Of a DNA stretch of 64,000 bases, positions 1 through 9,070 are shown piece by piece (position 1 is the stretch's first letter; each line of letters begins with the position of its first letter). Position numbers and translations under genes: made by a program. Source of the stretch: Arthrobacter sp. H-02-3 (GTDB lineage Bacteria; Actinomycetota; Actinomycetes; Actinomycetales; Micrococcaceae); contig NZ_PYUI01000009.1 in assembly GCF_003097355.1 (NCBI RefSeq), forward strand, positions 62,001 to 126,000. The letters run 5' to 3'. The notes below the pieces were generated by a model. It had not been told where the DNA came from, did no database searches, and worked only from the letters and a program-made list of their open reading frames with translations.

Positions 1-1
1 T

Positions 2-388
2 GTGGCCGCCAACGTTCAGCCGGCGGAAGCCCAGGCGTCCTCGAAGGACGGCGTTGCCGACGTCGTCTGTACGTTCGCTCTGGCCCCCGTCGGTGCCGGA
101 GAGGCCGCCGACGTGGGGAATGCGCTTCTTGTGGCCAGGACCACCGCGCCGGACCAGGCTGCGCTGGACGGACTCGGACTGCCCCGGCTGATGATGTCTC
201 CCGAGCCCGTCCCGGATTTGGGGGCCAAGGCGTGGTACTCGGTCAACCGCCTCAGCGGGACTACGGAATATGTCCTTGAGGCAGCGAACGGTTTGACCGT
301 GGTGCGGGTAACCCTTGCCCTCCCGGCCGATGCTGCCGAGCCGGAGAACCTCAAAGCCGAACTCGCCGAACTCGCCAAGCTCAGCTAG
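2..388 (+). CDS. 3' part of an unrecognised protein (cut by window edge)
   Basis: The open frame enters from the left edge and ends at a TAG at 386-388. The GTG at position 2 could be an internal valine, so I treat the gene as partial. The visible 128 residues are Ala/Val/Glu-rich and soluble, with no membrane segment or recognisable motif. They include a short segment reading AWYSVNRLSGTTEYV and end in a Glu/Lys/Leu-rich helix. It converges with the membrane protein gene that ends at 450. Codon use matches the host. I do not recognise a family. Confidence 0.6.
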   Translation: MAANVQPAEAQASSKDGVADVVCTFALAPVGAGEAADVGNALLVARTTAPDQAALDGLGLPRLMMSPEPVPDLGAKAWYSVNRLSGTTEYVLEAANGLTVVRVTLALPADAAEPENLKAELAELAKLS

Positions 389-449
389 GCGGCACTCATT
401 TCGTGGGCCGCATTCCAGGGACTCGTGTCCGGACCCACTTTCCCGGGAC

Positions 450-2561
450 TCATGTGCCCCTGCAGGCTGTCACTTCGTAAAGCCGTGCGCCGCCTTCTGC
501 CAGTACGAGCCGGACGGCCAGCGAGTTGTTGAGGTTCTCCAGTCCCGGGAAGGGATGATCGCCGAAGTGGACTTCATTGGCGCCAAAGTCCAGGACGTAG
601 CGGACGCCCGTCGCCTTCAGCGCGGCGCAAACGTCAGGATCGGTGTCGGCGTTGCGGAGGTTCCGGTTGAGGATGTCGACGGCGGCCGTGTTGGCCGTCA
701 GAATGTGTTTGGCGGTGGTCTCGCGGTGGGCCAGGGCATAGGCCAGGGCACCGCCGGTCCACGGGTTCACGGCGATGGCGTCGCCCTCGGGAACAATCCC
801 GTCCAGCCGGTCAATGATTTTCTGTTCGTCCGTGGAGATGAGCAGCGAATGGTCGGTTTCGAGGTAGTTCATCCGGGCCGAACCGATGGCGGCCCTCATC
901 GAGGGGACCTGGGACGCAAGCGCGGCAAGCGCCAGTACGCCGCAGATGGCGGTGAAGGCAATCCTGCTGCCGCGGCCGGCCCCTGCATTTTCCTTGCCCG
1001 TACTTTCCTTGCCAGCACCGTCCTTCGCTGCACCGTCCTTCGCTGCAGGGCGCGACGCTGCCAGCCGGTCAAGCCGGCGGCGCAGCCAGACGGCGAAGGA
1101 ATCGACGCCGACGGCGGCAAACGGCAGGGCCGTCAGCGGCAGGAGCGCCGCGAGCCTGTTGCTGTCGTTGTACCAGACGCCGGTCAGGGCGCTGCGCAGA
1201 TCGCCCTTCAGGGTGCCGGAGACGACCACGTACAGCACGCCGGTGATGACAAAGGCCGCGATCATCCATGTCCTGCCGCCGCGCCGCCAGCACACGTAGA
1301 GTCCGATCAGCATGAGCACGCTGACGCCGATCGCAGCCGGGCGGTCGATCGCGGCGTTGGCGACAACGTCCCACACGGCACCCCGGGGCGTTTGCACGGG
1401 TTCCCAGAATGCGGCATCTTCCGGCGGCCGGATATTGCTCCACAGCAGATAGAGGGCCACGGCACCGGCGCCCAGGCCCAGGCTGGCAAGGAGCCAGGCG
1501 CTCCGATGGCGGGCCCGGTAGCCGTGGTCGGCGGCCAAACGGGCGTAGGCCTGCAGGACGATCGGAACCGAGAGCGCCAGGAGCGACATGAAGCCGTTCG
1601 GATGGGCCAGGGCAAGTCCCGGAAGGATCAGCAGCGGCAGCGTGAACCGCGGCATCGGCGGCCACCGAAGATCGCGCGCGACCCCGAACAACAGGGCAAT
1701 GCTGGCCAGGACGGCCGGGAGCATGCTGATGGCCAGGAAATTCGGGTACAGCACGCCGAAATCCAGCAGCAGGAGCGGGAACGGCGCGAACAGTGCGGAT
1801 AGGATCGCGGCAGCGCCGACGGACACCGGCCGGTTGCCCGCCACCGTCCGTGTCAGCATCATGCAGCCCAGCGGCCACACCACTGCGGCCACCGCCATGT
1901 TCAGCACGTTCACGGCCGCCGTAATCGGCAGGCCTGTCAGCTGGACGAGGGCCGCGGCCAGGCCGTGCCAGGCGGCGGGATAGAAGTAGGGCGCCGCGTC
2001 GCCGCTGGTCATCTTCGACATCGACAGCGAGGACGCGTTGCCGGTATCGAGAATGTATCGCACCCCGTTGAGGTGGAACACGTTGTCGAATGTCTGGGAA
2101 AAGCTTTCCGGAGTGCCGAAAACGACTGCGAGTTCAAGCAGGATCAGCGCCGCCCCCGCGACGAAGGCCGCTGCAACCCAGACGTCGCTGCGGGGCCGGC
2201 CTGCCTTCGGCTGCTGCGCGTCGGCGGGGGAAGTTCCCGCGGGGGATGCCCCGAGGGAGGCGGTGGTCAGGGTGTGCCGCAGGCTGCTGCCCGGGTGCAG
2301 GCGCCGGAGCGCGAAGAATCGGATCCCGAAGAGCAGGGCGGCGAGCAGGATGCCCCCGGCCAGCACGGCAGCGGGCGTCCAGGGGATGTGCGCGAACGGC
2401 AGGACCACGGCGAGGACCGCCGCAATGGAAATTGTGACCGGTCCTGCCAGGGCGGCCGCGGACAGCCGCCGCAGGCCCAGGCTCAGTGTCACCAGGCCGC
2501 CGGGCAGCAGCAGGAACAGCGCTGCCTCGAGCAGGTACGGCAGCGTCTGGAACCAGGTCAA
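450..2561 (-). CDS. DUF6541-type polytopic membrane protein
   Basis: A 703-residue protein that starts with hydrophobic segments and has many membrane spans over about 480 residues. An Ala/Lys/Gly-rich low-complexity linker (about residues 510-535) follows, then one more span and a soluble C-terminal domain. The layout matches the DUF6541 family of actinobacterial membrane proteins, which resemble GT-C type glycosyltransferases in topology and usually sit in surface-polysaccharide clusters. It lies 78 bp downstream of rmlA on the same strand, so the two are probably co-transcribed. A role in adding or exporting lipid-linked sugars is inferred from context; no catalytic residue is assigned. 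Confidence 0.75.
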   Translation of the reverse strand: MTWFQTLPYLLEAALFLLLPGGLVTLSLGLRRLSAAALAGPVTISIAAVLAVVLPFAHIPWTPAAVLAGGILLAALLFGIRFFALRRLHPGSSLRHTLTTASLGASPAGTSPADAQQPKAGRPRSDVWVAAAFVAGAALILLELAVVFGTPESFSQTFDNVFHLNGVRYILDTGNASSLSMSKMTSGDAAPYFYPAAWHGLAAALVQLTGLPITAAVNVLNMAVAAVVWPLGCMMLTRTVAGNRPVSVGAAAILSALFAPFPLLLLDFGVLYPNFLAISMLPAVLASIALLFGVARDLRWPPMPRFTLPLLILPGLALAHPNGFMSLLALSVPIVLQAYARLAADHGYRARHRSAWLLASLGLGAGAVALYLLWSNIRPPEDAAFWEPVQTPRGAVWDVVANAAIDRPAAIGVSVLMLIGLYVCWRRGGRTWMIAAFVITGVLYVVVSGTLKGDLRSALTGVWYNDSNRLAALLPLTALPFAAVGVDSFAVWLRRRLDRLAASRPAAKDGAAKDGAGKESTGKENAGAGRGSRIAFTAICGVLALAALASQVPSMRAAIGSARMNYLETDHSLLISTDEQKIIDRLDGIVPEGDAIAVNPWTGGALAYALAHRETTAKHILTANTAAVDILNRNLRNADTDPDVCAALKATGVRYVLDFGANEVHFGDHPFPGLENLNNSLAVRLVLAEGGARLYEVTACRGT

Positions 2562-2639
2562 CGTATCAGCTTCGAAGAAATGCGGGCACCGGCAGGTACC
2601 GGCCCGCCGCAGGCGGGCGCGTCAGGACAGGCTGGCACG

Positions 2640-3509
2640 TCAGATGGTCTGGTCCAGCAGTCCCAGCAGATAGGCGCCGTAGCCGCTCTTGACCAGGGGC
2701 TCCGCGCGCTGGCGAAGTTCGTCGTCGGTCAGGAAGCCCAGCCGCCAGGCGATCTCTTCCGGGGCGCCGATCTTCAGTCCCTGGCGGTTTTCCACCGTGC
2801 GGATGAAGTTGGAGGCGTCGCTGAGGTCATCGAAGGTTCCGGTGTCCAGCCAGGCTGTGCCGCGGGGGAGGATCTCCACGTGCAGCTTGCCGCGCTCAAG
2901 GTAGGTCCGATTGACGTCGGTGATCTCGAGTTCACCGCGGGCCGAGGGCTTGAGGTTCTTGGCGATTTCGATGACGTCGTTGTCGTAGAAGTACAGCCCC
3001 GGCACGGCGTAGTGGCTGCGCGGCTTTTCGGGCTTCTCTTCCAGCGAGAGGGCCTTGCCGTCGTCGTCGAATTCCACAACGCCGTAGGCCTTGGGATCGC
3101 GGACCCAGTAGCCGAACACGGCGCCGCCGTCGATGTCGGCGTGCCGGCGCAGTTGCGTGCCCATGCCCTGGCCGTAGAAGATGTTGTCACCGAGGACCAG
3201 CGCCACGGTTTCGTTGCCGATGTGCTCGGCACCCAGCACAAACGCCTGGGCCAGGCCGTCCGGCGAAGGCTGCTGGATGTACGTGAGGTTGACGCCGAAC
3301 TGGGAACCGTCGCCCAGGAGCCGCTGGAACTGCTCTGCGTCATGGGGCGTGGTGATAATGAGGATGTCCCGGATGCCCGCAAGGATCAGCGTGGACAAGG
3401 GGTAGTAGATCATCGGCTTGTCATAGACGGGGACGAGCTGCTTGCTGATGCCCAGGGTGATGGGGTGAAGCCGGGAGCCGGTACCGCCGGCCAGGATTAT
3501 TCCACGCAT
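2640..3509 (-). CDS. rmlA: Glucose-1-phosphate thymidylyltransferase
   Basis: Makes dTDP-glucose from dTTP and glucose-1-phosphate, the first step of dTDP-L-rhamnose synthesis in the cytoplasm. The N-terminus [16 protein letters not shown] carries the nucleotidyltransferase signature, followed by [17 protein letters not shown] and VLGDNIFYG, all classic RmlA motifs. With the ATG at 3509 the product is 289 residues, the normal family length. The frame stays open further upstream, but that extension has no family similarity. It is divergent from the acyltransferase gene at 3664, with a shared 154-bp promoter region. rmlB and rmlC-rmlD lie about 10 kb away in the same locus. Confidence 0.95.
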   Translation of the reverse strand: MRGIILAGGTGSRLHPITLGISKQLVPVYDKPMIYYPLSTLILAGIRDILIITTPHDAEQFQRLLGDGSQFGVNLTYIQQPSPDGLAQAFVLGAEHIGNETVALVLGDNIFYGQGMGTQLRRHADIDGGAVFGYWVRDPKAYGVVEFDDDGKALSLEEKPEKPRSHYAVPGLYFYDNDVIEIAKNLKPSARGELEITDVNRTYLERGKLHVEILPRGTAWLDTGTFDDLSDASNFIRTVENRQGLKIGAPEEIAWRLGFLTDDELRQRAEPLVKSGYGAYLLGLLDQTI

Positions 3510-3663
3510 AGGCCCAATCCTTCCGTACCTTGGCCGGTGACAGCAAACCAGGTGCCCGTTCCGGCGCGCGCAACGCGTGCTCAAGAGCGTGCCTTGGGCA
3601 ACCGGCGCCCGGGGTGCGGGGCCCTGCAAGGTAGAATTGTGGGTCTGGACTACGTGATGAAGG

Positions 3664-4755
3664 ATGCCGGAATTGAGCGCAGCTGTACTGACACCCAAGG
3701 CAAAGCCGGCCCCGGCAGTGGGGAGCCGGCTGGACCCGCGGAAGAACAGCTTGAACCTCATCAGGCTGGTTCTCGCCTTCATGGTCCTGCTTGCCCATAG
3801 CTGGCACATCGTCGGCGCCGGCAACGGCTGGGGGTTCCGCGGCGAAAACCTTGGCGGCTGGGCGGTGGCCGGGTTCTTCGGCATCAGTGGTTACCTGATT
3901 ACGGCCAGCCGCTTTGGCAGCGGGATCGGCCGGTACCTGGTGCACCGTGTCGCCCGGATCTTCCCGGGGTTCATTGTCTGCCTGATCGTCATGGCCTTCG
4001 GCTTCGCCCCGATCGCCTACGTGATCCAGCACGGCTCCCTGCACGGCTTCATGCAGACGCCCACTACGCCTTTGAATTCCATCTTCGCTAACCTGTCCCT
4101 GCGGATTGTCAGCTACGACATTGCCGGCACCCCGGCGGGCGTGCCGTATCCGGAGGCATGGAACGGCTCGCTGTGGACGTTGTACTTCGAGTTCATGTGC
4201 TACCTGTTGGTCGCCGTGATGGCGTTCATTCCCCTGGTCCGCAAGTCCCCGTGGCCGGTGGTGGCCGCGTTCATTGCCAGCGTGGCCCTGTGGGCCAACG
4301 TCGGCGTCCTCAAGCCCTACCTGCAGTCGAACCTGGACTTTGAACTCGCGGCACGCCTGATCCCGTACTTCCTCGGCGGCGCCGTGGTGCAGGTGCTCAG
4401 CAACAAGATCGGCATCCACAAGGTGGCCGGCCCGGTCTCGATCGTGCTGGCTGCCCTGTCGATCTTCTTCGTCGACGGCTTCGGCGGTCAGCTCGCCGCG
4501 CCCTTCATTGCTTACGGGCTTCTCTGGATTTCCACGTGGCTGCCGCAGCCCGCCATTGTGGGCCGTCACGACATCTCCTACGGCGCCTACATCTACGCGT
4601 TTCCCGTCCAGCAGCTGCTGGCGGTGTTCGGGGCGTACCACTGGGGCGTCGCGTGGTTCACCGTGGCGGCCACACTGTGCACGATCCCGTTCGCCGCGGC
4701 CAGCTGGTTCTTCGTTGAGCGCCCGGTCATGCGGCGGGCCAAAAACGCCGGCTGA
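3664..4755 (+). CDS. Acyltransferase 3 family membrane protein (OafA/YrhL-like)
   Basis: A 363-residue integral membrane protein of about ten predicted spans. Its acyltransferase-3 start is typical: [19 protein letters not shown], where the histidine on the first membrane segment is the conserved catalytic residue, then FFGISGYLI. Members O-acylate sugars of surface polysaccharide or lipid at the membrane. It is the only plus-strand gene between two minus-strand sugar operons, so it probably decorates the polymer made here. The donor and the sugar acceptor cannot be read from sequence. Confidence 0.88.
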   Translation: MPELSAAVLTPKAKPAPAVGSRLDPRKNSLNLIRLVLAFMVLLAHSWHIVGAGNGWGFRGENLGGWAVAGFFGISGYLITASRFGSGIGRYLVHRVARIFPGFIVCLIVMAFGFAPIAYVIQHGSLHGFMQTPTTPLNSIFANLSLRIVSYDIAGTPAGVPYPEAWNGSLWTLYFEFMCYLLVAVMAFIPLVRKSPWPVVAAFIASVALWANVGVLKPYLQSNLDFELAARLIPYFLGGAVVQVLSNKIGIHKVAGPVSIVLAALSIFFVDGFGGQLAAPFIAYGLLWISTWLPQPAIVGRHDISYGAYIYAFPVQQLLAVFGAYHWGVAWFTVAATLCTIPFAAASWFFVERPVMRRAKNAG

Positions 4756-4817
4756 CCGGAAGCCACGTCCCGGGCCCGCATCCCATGAGCGGACCCCGGG
4801 CGGCTAGTGCCGGGCAC

Positions 4818-5711
4818 CTAGTGCCGGGCGCGTCGCCCGGAGACTCCGCGCACACCGTCCGCCATGCCACGGAAGGCGTTGGCCAGGCGGATCCCGCGGC
4901 CTGGGGCCAGCAGCGTGACGATCGCCAGGTGGCGGTAGTCCGCCAGCAGGCCCTTGAGCGTCCACAGCGGAAAGCGCCGGCCGTACTGGCGTGCGAGCAG
5001 GATCCGGTTCCGGAAGAGGTAGTAGTAGCGCCAGTCCGCGGCCGTCCTGATCTTCACGGGGCGGCCCGCGACGGACACGTCGCGGCCAAAGACGTTGGCT
5101 GTGGCCGGGCTGCCCAGGGCATGGTTGAGCGCGGCGTTGGGGGCTAGCACGGTGCGGAGACCCGCAGCCTCGCACCGGAGGTGGAACTCGCTGTCCACGC
5201 CGTCGATGAACAGCGGGCCCTGGAAGAGGCCCAGCTGTTCGAGGACCGGCACCGGCACCAGCAGTCCTGACTGGATGGGTTCCCCGCCGAGCTGGATGCC
5301 GTTCAGGACCGGGCCGCGGCGCACCGGCAGGCCGCGGACCGACGCCGGGGCGACCATGCCGACCGGGACGCCGGCCCCTGCTGCGGCCGCGGCGGCGGTG
5401 AGAAGAGCGTCGACGTAGCCGGGGTCCAGCAGCGAGTCCTGGTCCATGGTCAGGATGTAGTCGGGCTTCGGGGCGGCCGCGAGGGCTGCGGTGATTCCCG
5501 CGTTGAGCGCAGCGGCGATGCCGGAATTCTCGGCGAGCCGCACCACACCGCAGCCCAGGCTTTCCAGCGCGGCCAGGATCCGGGCGGGGGCCCGGGGACT
5601 GCCGTCGTCGACGACCACCACCGCGTCAGCCTGGGCGAGCAGCGCGGCGGCGTTCGCCAGCACGCCGTCGTCGGGGTTGAACAGGGAAACGACGGCGGTA
5701 GTCCGGGGCAC
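4818..5711 (-). CDS. Family 2 glycosyltransferase (rhamnosyltransferase-like)
   Basis: A GT-A fold transferase of about 297 residues. Motifs in order are TTAVVSLFNPD, VVVVDDGSP (nucleotide-sugar binding), NSGIAAALNAG, TMDQDS (the metal-binding DxD-like element) and FIDGVDSEFHLR near the acceptor site. I chose the GTG at 5711, 18 bp after the epimerase stop; the frame further upstream is Arg/Pro-rich and unlike the family. It is the last gene of a seven-gene minus-strand operon. It is clearly paralogous to the transferase at 9071-9997. Transfer of L-rhamnose from dTDP-rhamnose is the likely activity, inferred from context and family. Confidence 0.85.
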   Translation of the reverse strand: MPRTTAVVSLFNPDDGVLANAAALLAQADAVVVVDDGSPRAPARILAALESLGCGVVRLAENSGIAAALNAGITAALAAAPKPDYILTMDQDSLLDPGYVDALLTAAAAAAGAGVPVGMVAPASVRGLPVRRGPVLNGIQLGGEPIQSGLLVPVPVLEQLGLFQGPLFIDGVDSEFHLRCEAAGLRTVLAPNAALNHALGSPATANVFGRDVSVAGRPVKIRTAADWRYYYLFRNRILLARQYGRRFPLWTLKGLLADYRHLAIVTLLAPGRGIRLANAFRGMADGVRGVSGRRARH

Positions 5712-5728
5712 GGGAGCGTCCGTTCGGG

Positions 5729-6823
5729 TCAGGCGGGCTGGACGTCGGGCTGGGCGTCGATCCAGGTGGCGAGTCGGTCGATGCCCTGGGCGAGGTTGTA
5801 CTGCGGGGTCCACCCGAGCACGTCCTTCGCCGCCGTGATGTCCGCCCACGCGTGCCGGACGTCGCCCTGCCGGTACTGGCCGGTGACATGCGGCGCGGGC
5901 GCGTTGTAGTGCTGTGCGATGAGCTTCGCGGCGGTGCCGATGGTCTGGAACTCGCCGGATCCGATGTCCATGGGCTCGCCCTGGACCGTGGGGGAGACGG
6001 CGCCGGCGACAATCGCGGAGGCAACGTCGTCGATCAGGATGAAGTCGCGGCGCACTTCGCCGTCCTCGTACAGCGGAATGGACTTCCCGCCCATCGCCAT
6101 GCGGCAGAACAGGCTCATGATGCCGGTGTACGGGTTGATCAGGGACTGGCCGGGACCGTAGACGTTCTGCAGCCGCAGGATGACGGTCTCAACACCATAG
6201 GACTTGGCCCAGGCCTGCAGGACATGCTCCTGGGCCAGTTTCGTGGCGCCGTAGACGCTCACGGGAGCCGGGAACGTCACGGAGGCCTTCATCGGCAGCG
6301 GGGTGGCGCCGGGGAAGTCCCATTGGGCCTGGTCCAGGGTGGCGCTGGTGCGCTGCCCCGGGTAGAAGGCCTTGCCGTCGGCGTCGCTCCAGGCACCCTC
6401 GCCGTACACGGCGCGGCTGGAGGACAGCACGATCCTGCGCGGAAGTTTGCCGTGGCGGTTGAGCCCGTCCAGCAGCTGCGACGTGCCCACCACGTTGACG
6501 TGCGTGTGCCGGGTGGACTCTTCGAGCGACTGGCCCGTTCCGGTCTCAGCAGCCAGGTGGATGACGACGTCGGGGGAGTGCTGCGCCAGGACCGTGTCCC
6601 ACGTCTGGGCCTCGGCGACGTCGGCAACGATCAGTTCCGCCCGAGCGTCAAGCTCCGCCGGACGCTCGCCCGTGGCATGGATCTGCGGGTGGAGGCTGTC
6701 CACCACGACTACGCGGTCGAAAGCGTCGGCGAGGGCGGCGGAAATGGCGCAGCCAATGAAACCGGCGCCGCCGGTGACAAGGACGGTTCCGCCTGGGCGT
6801 GCGGAGGTTTCGGAAGAAGTCAC
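5729..6823 (-). CDS. NAD-dependent epimerase/dehydratase of the extended SDR family
   Basis: A 364-residue nucleotide-sugar short-chain dehydrogenase. The Rossmann motif TGGAGFIG is at about residues 17-24. The catalytic triad is present, with Ser in VLSSSRAVYG and Tyr/Lys in VYGATKLAQEH. The C-terminal part carries LRLQNVYGPGQ and RRDFILIDDVASAI. It resembles dTDP-sugar 4-epimerases such as dTDP-L-rhamnose 4-epimerase (giving dTDP-6-deoxy-L-talose) more than RmlB, but the exact substrate is inferred. It sits between two glycosyltransferase genes in the seven-gene operon. Confidence 0.85.
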   Translation of the reverse strand: MTSSETSARPGGTVLVTGGAGFIGCAISAALADAFDRVVVVDSLHPQIHATGERPAELDARAELIVADVAEAQTWDTVLAQHSPDVVIHLAAETGTGQSLEESTRHTHVNVVGTSQLLDGLNRHGKLPRRIVLSSSRAVYGEGAWSDADGKAFYPGQRTSATLDQAQWDFPGATPLPMKASVTFPAPVSVYGATKLAQEHVLQAWAKSYGVETVILRLQNVYGPGQSLINPYTGIMSLFCRMAMGGKSIPLYEDGEVRRDFILIDDVASAIVAGAVSPTVQGEPMDIGSGEFQTIGTAAKLIAQHYNAPAPHVTGQYRQGDVRHAWADITAAKDVLGWTPQYNLAQGIDRLATWIDAQPDVQPA

Positions 6824-6847
6824 AGCGGACCTTTCGTTGCGGGGCGT

Positions 6848-7735
6848 TTACTTGCCGAAGGAGTGGCGCACGAGCGCGCTGACGGCTGTGGAGTTGCGGT
6901 CCAGGACGGCTTGGGGAAGCAGGGAGAGGGCATGCGCCCGGGACGTGAGCCTGAGCTTGGCGGCGCGCTTGGCCCGGCGCCAGCCGAGAGCGTCGGCCTG
7001 CTCCGCGGACAGGGCGAAGTATTCGCGTTCGCCGGCGAATCGTGAACCGTCAACGAGCTTGGTCGAGGAGGCGCTGTTGGAGTGCCGGCGGTACTGGAAG
7101 CACACCGTGGGCTCGATCAGCAGCTGATCGCCCTTGTAGATCATGTCCATGATGAGGGCGAGGTCCTGGATGATCGGGAACCCGTCCCGGAAGTCCACTT
7201 CGCGGATCTTGTCGGTCCGGAACGCGAGGGAGGGCCAGTACAGCCAGTCCCCGTGCATGAGGTTGCTGGCAATGGCCTCACCGGCGATGAGCTGCTTGCC
7301 TTGTCCCCGGGGACGGACGATCTTCTGCTTCACGGAGTCCGCCAGCGTGGCCACCACCTGGCTCTGTTCATCGATGACCTGGACCCCTGGCTGGATGATC
7401 GCCGCGTCGGGGAAGCGCCGGTGGGCGGCCAGGATCACATCAACGTAGTTCGGCAGCAGGACGTCGTCGCAGCCCAGGATGACCATGACCTCCTGGGTGG
7501 CCATCCCGACGCACGTGCGGTAGTTCTCGGTGATGCCGGCATTGACGTCTTTGCGGATGTAGCGGACTCGCTCATCCTGGATCCCGGCCATGTACTCGGC
7601 AATGTCCGTCCCGGGGTAGGCGTCGTCGACGACGGTCAGGAGCCAGTCGCCGTTGTCCTGGGCCAGGACGCTGCGGACGGTTTCCTTCATGTAGCCGGGG
7701 TCGCCCCAGTAGGGAATGAAAATATCGAGGGGCAT
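6848..7735 (-). CDS. Family 2 glycosyltransferase
   Basis: Begins at the ATG at 7735, one base after the stop of the DUF2304 gene, which indicates translational coupling. The frame upstream of this start is a low-complexity Arg/Pro run and is not part of the gene. The 295-residue product starts MPLDIFIPYWGDPGYMKETV, continues VVDDAYPG and has VILGCDDVLLPNY as the DxD-type metal site, followed by a C-terminal helical region. It is a cytoplasmic or membrane-associated sugar transferase for the same surface polymer. Donor and acceptor are not determinable. Confidence 0.87.
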   Translation of the reverse strand: MPLDIFIPYWGDPGYMKETVRSVLAQDNGDWLLTVVDDAYPGTDIAEYMAGIQDERVRYIRKDVNAGITENYRTCVGMATQEVMVILGCDDVLLPNYVDVILAAHRRFPDAAIIQPGVQVIDEQSQVVATLADSVKQKIVRPRGQGKQLIAGEAIASNLMHGDWLYWPSLAFRTDKIREVDFRDGFPIIQDLALIMDMIYKGDQLLIEPTVCFQYRRHSNSASSTKLVDGSRFAGEREYFALSAEQADALGWRRAKRAAKLRLTSRAHALSLLPQAVLDRNSTAVSALVRHSFGK

Positions 7736-7736
7736 C

Positions 7737-8240
7737 TTAGGATTCCGTGCTTTCGGCGGGACGGTCGGTGGCGTGCGCGCGGGCCTGGGCCGCCGGCGCG
7801 GCCTCACCCGCGAGCGGATTTGCAAGGGGATTCTTGCGGGAGTCCGGGAGGGGATTCGGGACCGGATCCGGGCGGCCCGCATCCAGCGCGGACAGGTGGC
7901 GGTGCTGCTCCAGGGACTCGAGCTGGGTGCGCAGGATGGCCACCTCCTCCGCCAGGGTCCGGGTTTCGTCCTCCACGACAGAGATTTCCCACGACAAGTG
8001 CAGGCAGACGCCCAACAGCATGAGAATGCTCATGGCGAACAGCAGGTTGGAGGGAATCTGGACGCCGACGAATTCGGCAACGATGTTCAGCAGCCGGGGG
8101 AACGCGGCCAGGACCAGGGTGGCGACGCCGACCACCAGCCAGAGGACGGCGTACTTCTCCCGGAGCTTTTTGCGCCGAAGCATCTCGATGACCAGGGCCA
8201 CGATGGCAAGCGCCAGCAGGAAGGCTGCGATGTTTCCCAT
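7737..8240 (-). CDS. DUF2304 membrane protein
   Basis: A 167-residue protein with three hydrophobic segments in the first 90 residues, a coiled-coil-like stretch (VEDETRTLAEEVAILRTQLESLEQH), and a disordered Pro/Ala-rich tail. This is the standard layout of DUF2304 proteins, which are almost always encoded beside a DPM1-like glycosyltransferase. That is the case here: the DPM1-like gene ends 3 bp upstream. The pair may act together on polyprenyl-phosphate sugars, but the function of DUF2304 is not known. Confidence 0.85.
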   Translation of the reverse strand: MGNIAAFLLALAIVALVIEMLRRKKLREKYAVLWLVVGVATLVLAAFPRLLNIVAEFVGVQIPSNLLFAMSILMLLGVCLHLSWEISVVEDETRTLAEEVAILRTQLESLEQHRHLSALDAGRPDPVPNPLPDSRKNPLANPLAGEAAPAAQARAHATDRPAESTES

Positions 8241-8243
8241 GTC

Positions 8244-9002
8244 CTAGGCTCCTGCGGGTTCAGCGGCCCGGGTGGCCAGTCGTGTGGGTTTCCGGGTAAG
8301 GGCGAAGAGCAGGGCGAACACGGACCTTCCGAGGTAAATGGCTGCCTTGACGGGGTTGTGGCTTGGCTTGCCGCCCTGGCGTGCCCGCATCTCCACGGGC
8401 ACCTGCGTGACCGTGCAGCCCGAGCGGATGGCCACGACGAGCGAGTCGATCGTGTCGCCCAGGTATTCGGCGGGATAGTGGTCGAGGTATTGGGCGACGG
8501 CGCGCTCGTTGGCGGCCCGGAAGCCGCTGGTGACGTCCGTCAGGCGGGTCTTGGCGAGGCCGGAAATGACCTTGGCCAGCAGCTGCATGGCCCACTTCCG
8601 GGGGCCGGTGACCTTGTATTCGCCGCGGTCGGCGAAGCGGGCGCCGATGGAGATGTCCGCGTGCTGGAGGCCGGCGAGGACTTCGTCAATGTTCCGGGGG
8701 TCGTGTTGGCCGTCCGAGTCGACCTGGATGACCTGGACGTAGCCGAGGCGTTGGGCGTACTTGAAGCCGGCCCGCATGGCGCCCCCGACGCCGAGGTTGA
8801 ACGGCAGGTTTAGGACGGTTGCACCGGCCGCTGCCGCCTCCTGCGCCGTCGAGTCTGTGGAGCCGTCGTTGACGACGAGCACGTCGTAGCGGGCATTCGT
8901 GCGGAGGACTTCCCGCACGGTGCTGCCAACCACGGCGCCTTCATTCCAGGCAGGCATGATCACCAAGACGCGCGGGGAGGGTAGGGCTTCCATATCGTCC
9001 AA
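8244..9002 (-). CDS. Polyprenyl-phosphate glycosyltransferase (DPM1/GT2-like)
   Basis: A 252-residue GT2 enzyme of the dolichyl-phosphate mannose synthase type. Motifs are VLVIMPAWNEGAVVG, VVNDGSTDST, LPFNLGVGGAMRAGF and QVDSDGQHDP, the DxD-containing motif that binds the metal and donor. It lacks C-terminal membrane spans. It probably charges a polyprenyl-phosphate carrier with a sugar at the inner face of the membrane. It is followed directly by the DUF2304 gene. Confidence 0.9.
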   Translation of the reverse strand: MDDMEALPSPRVLVIMPAWNEGAVVGSTVREVLRTNARYDVLVVNDGSTDSTAQEAAAAGATVLNLPFNLGVGGAMRAGFKYAQRLGYVQVIQVDSDGQHDPRNIDEVLAGLQHADISIGARFADRGEYKVTGPRKWAMQLLAKVISGLAKTRLTDVTSGFRAANERAVAQYLDHYPAEYLGDTIDSLVVAIRSGCTVTQVPVEMRARQGGKPSHNPVKAAIYLGRSVFALLFALTRKPTRLATRAAEPAGA

Positions 9003-9070
9003 ACTATATCAATTGCGTGCAGGGTCCTCGCTGGCGGCGGCCGCCCGGGCGGCGTCGGGCGCTGCCTGCT

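Noticed and set aside
315..1802. Long plus-strand open frame over the DUF6541 gene
   Set aside because: It is an antisense shadow: composition is Arg/Gly/Gln-rich low complexity, and the minus-strand frame encodes a coherent membrane protein.
1965..3800. 611-codon plus-strand open frame across rmlA
   Set aside because: The minus strand encodes unmistakable RmlA; the plus-strand product has no domain and crosses a divergent promoter.
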